From NCBI GenBank assembly GCA_009923375.1, contig RFTO01000036.1, positions 1-9,339 on the forward strand: a stretch of 9,339 bases of DNA. The letters run 5' to 3'. The notes below the pieces were generated by a model that saw only the letters and a list, made by a program, of their open reading frames with translations, did not search any database and was not told where the DNA came from. The stretch's first letter is position 1, and the number at the start of each line of letters is the position of its first letter. Both the position numbers and the translations under genes were made by a program. The stretch is from Actinomycetota bacterium (lineage in GTDB: Bacteria; Actinomycetota; Actinomycetes; S36-B12; UBA5976). Of this stretch, positions 5,374-9,339 are shown one piece after another.

Positions 5374-7155
5374 TTACTGCTCGATCATCACCGCACTCTG
5401 GCGCGTGAGACGCGCATAAACACCGTCGTGCTCCAACAACGATTCATGTGTACCGATCTCGGCGATGCGTCCATCCTCCAATGCCACGATGCGATCGGCG
5501 TTGCGAATTGTGCTCAATCTGTGCGCGACAATAAATGTGGTGCGACCGGCCATTAGTCGGATTAACGCTTCCTGCACCAGCACCTCACTTTCTGCGTCGA
5601 GGGCACTGGTGGCCTCATCGAGCACCAACACCCTCGGGTTGCGGATCAAAGCACGGGCGATCGCCAGTCGTTGACGCTGTCCGCCGGATAACGTCGCACC
5701 GCGGGGGCCGAGCAGAGTCTGCAGTCCATCGGGGAGATCTTGTACAAATTCCCAGGCGTTCGCCGCCTGAAGTGCATCGACGATGTGGGATAACTCTGGA
5801 TCCACGAGTCCATAGCCAACATTTTCGGCCACCGTTCCCTCAAAGAGCACCGTCTCCTGTGGCACCACTGAGACGAACGTGCGGTACGTACGCAGATCTA
5901 GAGTTTCCATGTCCACGCCATCGAGCAAGATCTGCCCGCTGGTCGGCCGCAGGAATCCGATTGCCAGATTCACAAGCGTCGATTTACCCGCTCCGGACGG
6001 GCCGACAAGGGCGATGGTCTCACCAGCTGCGACGGTGAGATTGATGTCCCTGACGGCGGTTCCGGTTGCCTGTGGGTAGATGTAATCCACATCGCAGAAG
6101 GTGAGGTTCCCCTGTGCACTCGTGACAACGGCTCGCCCCTCGTTGTGCTCAACATCCTCGCTCTCGAGGAGCTCACCCAGTGATCGCACGGAAGCTAAAC
6201 CCTTTGCAGCTACCGGCGCGATATTCGTCAACATCGCAGCGCTGCCGGCGAGAAGGCCGAAGTAACTGCTCACCATGACGACATTGCCCGCTGTGATGCC
6301 GGCGATGTGATGCCAAGCCATCCACGATGCGCCCATCACCACAAACGCGAAACAGAGTTGATAGGTGTTGAAAGCAAGGGAGCCGAAACGACCCGTTGTG
6401 ACATCGAGTCGGTGCCCACGTTCACGGACTTCTTTGAATGCTGCATCCACCTTGTTCAGCGCAGCGCGCTCCAAGCCGTGGGCGCGGGTGACGGGAATTA
6501 GTTGAGTCATCTCACTCACTTGCCCCGACATCCCCTCCACAGTCGAGCGGAAATTCTCATTGAACTCCGCGAGGACTAAACGGGTCTTGTACATCACGAA
6601 GCCCGTGGCTGGCACCAACACGAGATAGAAGAGCAGGAACTCGGGGGCGCGAATAGCCGTGATTGTGATTGCGCCGATCAGGCCGAAGATTGCGGCGAAG
6701 CCACCGTCCGCGCCTTGCTGCAACATCGTCTGAACGTTTTCGATGTCGCGGACCACTTTGTTCTGCAGAACGCCGGCATGCGTGCGGGAGTGAAAGCCGA
6801 TGGACATTTTCTGGATGCGCTCACTCAAGGTGTAGCGGAAACGGTATTCCACATCCCGCACCACCAAGCTCCACTGCTTCGCAAAGACGAGGTTAAAAGG
6901 GAAGTTCTGCAAGATGACCGCGATGATCACCGCTGCGTTGATATAAAGATGCTGCAGCGGTCGGTGGTTCACCACCACATCAATGCTGTCGCCGATCATC
7001 AAAGGCAGTAGGAACACAGGGCTGTGCTTCATCCCGTAAGCAGCGATGGCGACGAAGGCGCGCGCTCGATGGGGTTGCATGAGGCGGAGCAAGGTGCGCA
7101 TTGGATGCGCCGAATCAAAGTGCGCAGTCATGTCGCGCGGATCTCGTTTGCTCAT
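5374..7155 (-). CDS. ABC half-transporter, exporter type (fused membrane and ATPase domains)
   Basis: A 593-residue exporter of the MsbA/LmrA-like multidrug class, expected to work as a homo- or heterodimer in the cytoplasmic membrane. Residues about 30-310 form the six-helix transmembrane domain. Residues about 345-590 form the nucleotide-binding domain, with Walker A GPSGAGKST (385-393), Q-loop Q433, signature LSGGQRQ (489-495), Walker B VLVLDEATSALD (509-520; catalytic E514) and switch H545. All key residues are present, so a homodimer could be active. ATG 7155 shares its A with the stop of the upstream MFS gene (TGATG on the minus strand). GAGGTG 8 bases before the start is a fair Shine-Dalgarno, so translation is coupled to the MFS gene. 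Substrate cannot be read from sequence; drugs, lipids or peptides are possible. I see no terminator in the 7-base gap to menJ. Confidence 0.95.
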   Translation of the reverse strand: MSKRDPRDMTAHFDSAHPMRTLLRLMQPHRARAFVAIAAYGMKHSPVFLLPLMIGDSIDVVVNHRPLQHLYINAAVIIAVILQNFPFNLVFAKQWSLVVRDVEYRFRYTLSERIQKMSIGFHSRTHAGVLQNKVVRDIENVQTMLQQGADGGFAAIFGLIGAITITAIRAPEFLLFYLVLVPATGFVMYKTRLVLAEFNENFRSTVEGMSGQVSEMTQLIPVTRAHGLERAALNKVDAAFKEVRERGHRLDVTTGRFGSLAFNTYQLCFAFVVMGASWMAWHHIAGITAGNVVMVSSYFGLLAGSAAMLTNIAPVAAKGLASVRSLGELLESEDVEHNEGRAVVTSAQGNLTFCDVDYIYPQATGTAVRDINLTVAAGETIALVGPSGAGKSTLVNLAIGFLRPTSGQILLDGVDMETLDLRTYRTFVSVVPQETVLFEGTVAENVGYGLVDPELSHIVDALQAANAWEFVQDLPDGLQTLLGPRGATLSGGQRQRLAIARALIRNPRVLVLDEATSALDAESEVLVQEALIRLMAGRTTFIVAHRLSTIRNADRIVALEDGRIAEIGTHESLLEHDGVYARLTRQSAVMIEQ

Positions 7156-8405
7156 CAGGCGGGCACCTCAATCGGGGACAAGGTCGTTCGTGTTCTCAGC
7201 GCCATCACTGCGACAGCGATGAGTAGTGGGCTTGCGAATGCGCATAGCCAGGCGTAACTCAACTCGGCAATCACCACTCCGGCCAGCCCGCCAAAAAGGG
7301 CGGCGCTGGCGCTCATGAGTACATCGGATGCGCCTTGTGCCGAGATTTTGTAATCCGCCTCGATGGATTCAGCCAGCAGGGTGGAGCCGCCGATGAGTGT
7401 CATTGACCAGCCGGCGCCGAGGAGGAAGAGGCCGATCTCAAGTTGGAGTGCGTCCATCGGCATCGCGGTGCCGGCAACCGCCGCAGCGGCGAGCAAGGTG
7501 CCAAGCCCTGCCAGGATCACAGGCTTGCGGCCCCACCTCTGCGCGGCTGCACCGACCAATGGCGAGAACGCGTACATCCCGGCGACATGCACGCTGATGA
7601 CGAAGCCGATGATGGACAACCCCATGTCATCGTGCTTCATGTGCACAGGGGTCATCACCATGATCGACACCATCGCAACGTGGCCAACCACCAAAGTCCA
7701 AAGGCCCAAACGTGCGGGGGGATTGCGGTGAATCACCGTCAAAGTGTCGAGCACCGGGTGTCTGGTCACTGTCGTTGTGCGGTTCGCAACGAGATAAGGA
7801 TCTGGCCGTAGCAACACCATGATTACCACTGCTGCGATGGCCAGCGTGGACCCGGAAATTAGATAGGGACCGGCGAGCGGTGGCAAGTGCATCTGTTGCG
7901 CAAAGTGCCCTGACGGCGCGATCAAATTTGGGCCAGTGACAGCGCCGATCGTGGATCCCCACACCACAAACGACAAGCGCTTGCTGCGGTTGGAGTCGTC
8001 AGCGGTGTCAACTGCTGCGAACCGGGCTTGCAATGCTGTGGCCACGGCGCATCCGACGAGCATCGCAGCGAGAAGTAAGAGCAACGCGGATGAGTTCACT
8101 GCAGCGATGACTGCAAGTGCCGAGCCGATTACCGCAGCGGCGTATCCCGCGCTGAGCGCGACTCGGCGTCCGTGGTTGCTGGTGATTTTGGCCAGCACTG
8201 CTGCGGCGATCGCCGCACCGACAAGCCCGGAGGTTTGGGTCAAGCCCGCAAGGGAGTCGTTGCCGGTGATCTTGGTGATGAGCAGTGAACCTGCGGGTGT
8301 GGTGCTGGCAGTGCCAAGGCCGCCGAAGACGGCTGCAACAGCCAATGTGCCAACGATGTGCCGCCCGTCTGCACGGTTATCCATGCGCACTTGGGAGGCT
8401 GACAT
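7155..8405 (-). CDS. Major facilitator superfamily transporter
   Basis: A 416-residue membrane protein with about 12 hydrophobic segments, the normal size of a 12-helix MFS carrier. The loop between helices 2 and 3 reads ITSNHGRRVALSAGY, a variant of MFS motif A. The matching loop in the second half is AAAQRWGRKPVILAG. SFVVWGSTIGAVTGPNL in the first half resembles the motif C region of drug:H+ antiporters, which favours export, but the substrate is unknown. I chose ATG 8405 because TACGGT (a TANNNT -10 box) ends exactly 6 bases upstream, as in leaderless genes; ATG 8384 (MDNRADG) is an alternative. The frame stays open upstream to 8555 but would overlap the divergent GNAT gene. The last base of its stop is the first base of the ABC exporter start, so the two transporters are made together. 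Confidence 0.9.
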   Translation of the reverse strand: MSASQVRMDNRADGRHIVGTLAVAAVFGGLGTASTTPAGSLLITKITGNDSLAGLTQTSGLVGAAIAAAVLAKITSNHGRRVALSAGYAAAVIGSALAVIAAVNSSALLLLLAAMLVGCAVATALQARFAAVDTADDSNRSKRLSFVVWGSTIGAVTGPNLIAPSGHFAQQMHLPPLAGPYLISGSTLAIAAVVIMVLLRPDPYLVANRTTTVTRHPVLDTLTVIHRNPPARLGLWTLVVGHVAMVSIMVMTPVHMKHDDMGLSIIGFVISVHVAGMYAFSPLVGAAAQRWGRKPVILAGLGTLLAAAAVAGTAMPMDALQLEIGLFLLGAGWSMTLIGGSTLLAESIEADYKISAQGASDVLMSASAALFGGLAGVVIAELSYAWLCAFASPLLIAVAVMALRTRTTLSPIEVPA

Positions 8406-8453
8406 ATGACAACCGTAGTGATGGCGCCAGTTACTGCTATTTACTATGTGTCG
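8406..8453. promoter_or_regulatory. Compact divergent promoter region for the MFS and GNAT genes
   Basis: Two TANNNT boxes point apart. TACGGT on the minus strand (8417-8412) is 6 bases before MFS ATG 8405. TACTAT on the plus strand (8442-8447) is 6 bases before GNAT ATG 8454. Both spacings fit leaderless transcripts. Between them lies the 8-base palindrome TGGCGCCA (8422-8429), a possible shared operator. No good -35 boxes are visible on either strand. Confidence 0.5.
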
Positions 8454-8963
8454 ATGGCACTGACCTTGCGGCATTACACGCTCGCCGATGAATCTCCGGC
8501 ACTCGCAGCCCACGCAGCTCTTGCCGCTGAGAATTTCGCTTTTCTCCTCGCCCATGACGCCGCAGCGCCGTGGGAAGACTTCGTTCAGATGACCCGCGAT
8601 AACGAGTTTGGCAAGTCACTGCCACCCGGCTTCGTGCCAGCGGCGCAACTTGCGGCTGATGTCGACGGGGAGCTCGTCGGCCGGACGTCCATTCGCTTCA
8701 GCTTTAATGATTTCCTTGCCTACCGCGGTGGACATATTGGTTACGCCGTATGCCCGCAGTTCCGTCGTCGAGGTTACGCAACCGAGATCCTGCGCGCATC
8801 GCTGGTGATTGCGCGCAATCACGGCGTCGAGCGGGTGTTGCTTACCTGCGATGACACCAACATCGGCAGTGCCACAGTGATCGAAAACAATGGCGGAGTC
8901 CTGGAGGCGGTTGTTGAGGATCCCAATGACGGAGTGCGCTTCAGGCGCTACTGGATTGCCTAA
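8454..8963 (+). CDS. GNAT family N-acetyltransferase
   Basis: A 169-residue cytoplasmic enzyme that would move an acetyl group from acetyl-CoA to an amine. The acetyl-CoA pyrophosphate-binding motif A is at about residues 94-112: HIGYAVCPQFRRRGYATEIL, with R106-G107-Y108-A109 as the Q/RxxGxA core. It is followed by VERVLLTCDDTNIGSATVIENNGGVLE, typical of the COG3981-like branch of GNAT proteins. The acceptor is unknown. I prefer ATG 8454 over the in-frame ATG 8406: the domain begins with LTLRHYTLADE right after it, and a TACTAT box ends 6 bases upstream, as expected for a leaderless mRNA. ATG 8406 abuts the divergent MFS start codon and would add 16 residues not typical of the fold. The stop is 4 bases from the convergent sbtA stop. 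Confidence 0.88.
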   Translation: MALTLRHYTLADESPALAAHAALAAENFAFLLAHDAAAPWEDFVQMTRDNEFGKSLPPGFVPAAQLAADVDGELVGRTSIRFSFNDFLAYRGGHIGYAVCPQFRRRGYATEILRASLVIARNHGVERVLLTCDDTNIGSATVIENNGGVLEAVVEDPNDGVRFRRYWIA

Positions 8964-8967
8964 CTCG

Positions 8968-9339
8968 CTAGCCGAGCGTCTGCGCCAGGGCGTACAACAG
9001 CGGGATGCCGACGATTAGGTTGAATGGGAATGTAATTCCCAGACTGGCAGCGACTGGCAGCGACTGATTCGCCTCGGGTAATCCCACCGACACTGCAGCT
9101 GGTGCAGCGATATACGAAGCACTCGCACACAGGACTCCCAGCACTGTGGCACCACCGATGGACAATCCGGCAACGTGTCCGGCCAGAACGCCCAAGCTTC
9201 CGACAACCACTGGGAACGCGAGAGCGAAGGCGACGAGCCCGAAACCGGCATGGCGGAGCGTCCCAATTCGACTGCCGGCGATGTAGCCCAAGTGAAGCAA
9301 GAACAAAGCGAGCATGCCTGGTTGCACATCCTTGAAGAA
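8968..9339 (-). CDS. sbtA: Sodium-dependent bicarbonate transporter SbtA family, C-terminal part, cut by window edge
   Basis: The last 123 residues of an integral membrane protein whose start lies beyond the right edge. The visible part holds about four hydrophobic segments. Recognisable SbtA blocks are FFKDVQPGMLALFLLHLGYIA near the left, the conserved ASASYIAAPAA, and NQSLPVAASLGITFPFNLIVG, where SbtA proteins read LGITFPFN. SbtA imports bicarbonate with sodium across the cytoplasmic membrane. It was defined in cyanobacteria but occurs widely in bacteria that use bicarbonate for carboxylation. Substrate is inferred from family membership. A 10-base tandem repeat inside the gene (about 9041-9062) encodes a segment of normal length and is probably chance. 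Confidence 0.88.
   Translation of the reverse strand, partial: FFKDVQPGMLALFLLHLGYIAGSRIGTLRHAGFGLVAFALAFPVVVGSLGVLAGHVAGLSIGGATVLGVLCASASYIAAPAAVSVGLPEANQSLPVAASLGITFPFNLIVGIPLLYALAQTLG

Noticed and set aside
9041..9062. 10-base tandem repeat in sbtA as an insertion
   Set aside because: The encoded segment has the same length as in typical SbtA proteins between the conserved Asn and LGITFPFN, so nothing was inserted.
1..9339. A hidden defence island, prophage, CRISPR array or mobile element
   Set aside because: Every long frame is a housekeeping or transport gene. There are no transposase, integrase or nuclease motifs and no spaced repeat array.

Overview
The window looks like a chromosomal segment of an actinobacterium (Actinomycetota). 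G+C is moderately high by eye. The protein set includes families I know mainly from that phylum: a DUF5926/SEC-C protein, and a geranylgeranyl-reductase-like flavoprotein very close in motifs to mycobacterial MenJ. Several genes start with GTG, or have a TANNNT -10 box exactly 6 bases before the start codon, the usual arrangement of actinobacterial leaderless mRNAs. I cannot name a genus. I see no phage, insertion sequence, CRISPR array, tRNA or rRNA; this is housekeeping and transport DNA.

Left part (1-3815, all minus strand). Reading in the direction of transcription, a -10 box and a TPP (thiamine pyrophosphate) riboswitch at about 3708-3804 precede an NCS1-family permease whose frame is broken by one missing base near 3497. 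A DUF5926 protein with an N-terminal SEC-C zinc motif follows 11 bases later, and the unit ends in a strong intrinsic terminator at 1211-1258. A second unit then starts, probably leaderless, with a DUF4446 membrane protein followed 13 bases later by purD, which runs off the left edge. The riboswitch suggests that the permease imports a thiamine precursor such as hydroxymethylpyrimidine (HMP; CytX-like) rather than cytosine. It also suggests that the DUF5926 gene is under the same control.

Middle part (3816-5366). About 300 bases without a convincing gene lie between the permease promoter and the plus-strand menJ. They hold a 34-base tandem duplication and a perfect 15-base tandem duplication. 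menJ encodes a FAD-dependent menaquinone reductase. It ends 7 bases from a convergent gene.

Right part (5374-9339). An MFS transporter and an ABC half-exporter form a minus-strand pair with a TGATG overlap. The MFS gene starts back to back (at CATATG) with the region driving a plus-strand GNAT acetyltransferase, so two probable leaderless promoters overlap there. At the right edge is the C-terminal part of an SbtA-type sodium/bicarbonate transporter, convergent with the GNAT gene and only 4 bases from it.

I found no clearly novel multi-gene system. The points most worth following are the thiamine-controlled permease/DUF5926 unit with its frameshift and atypical riboswitch loop, the phased repeats upstream of the DUF4446-purD unit, and the compact divergent promoter.
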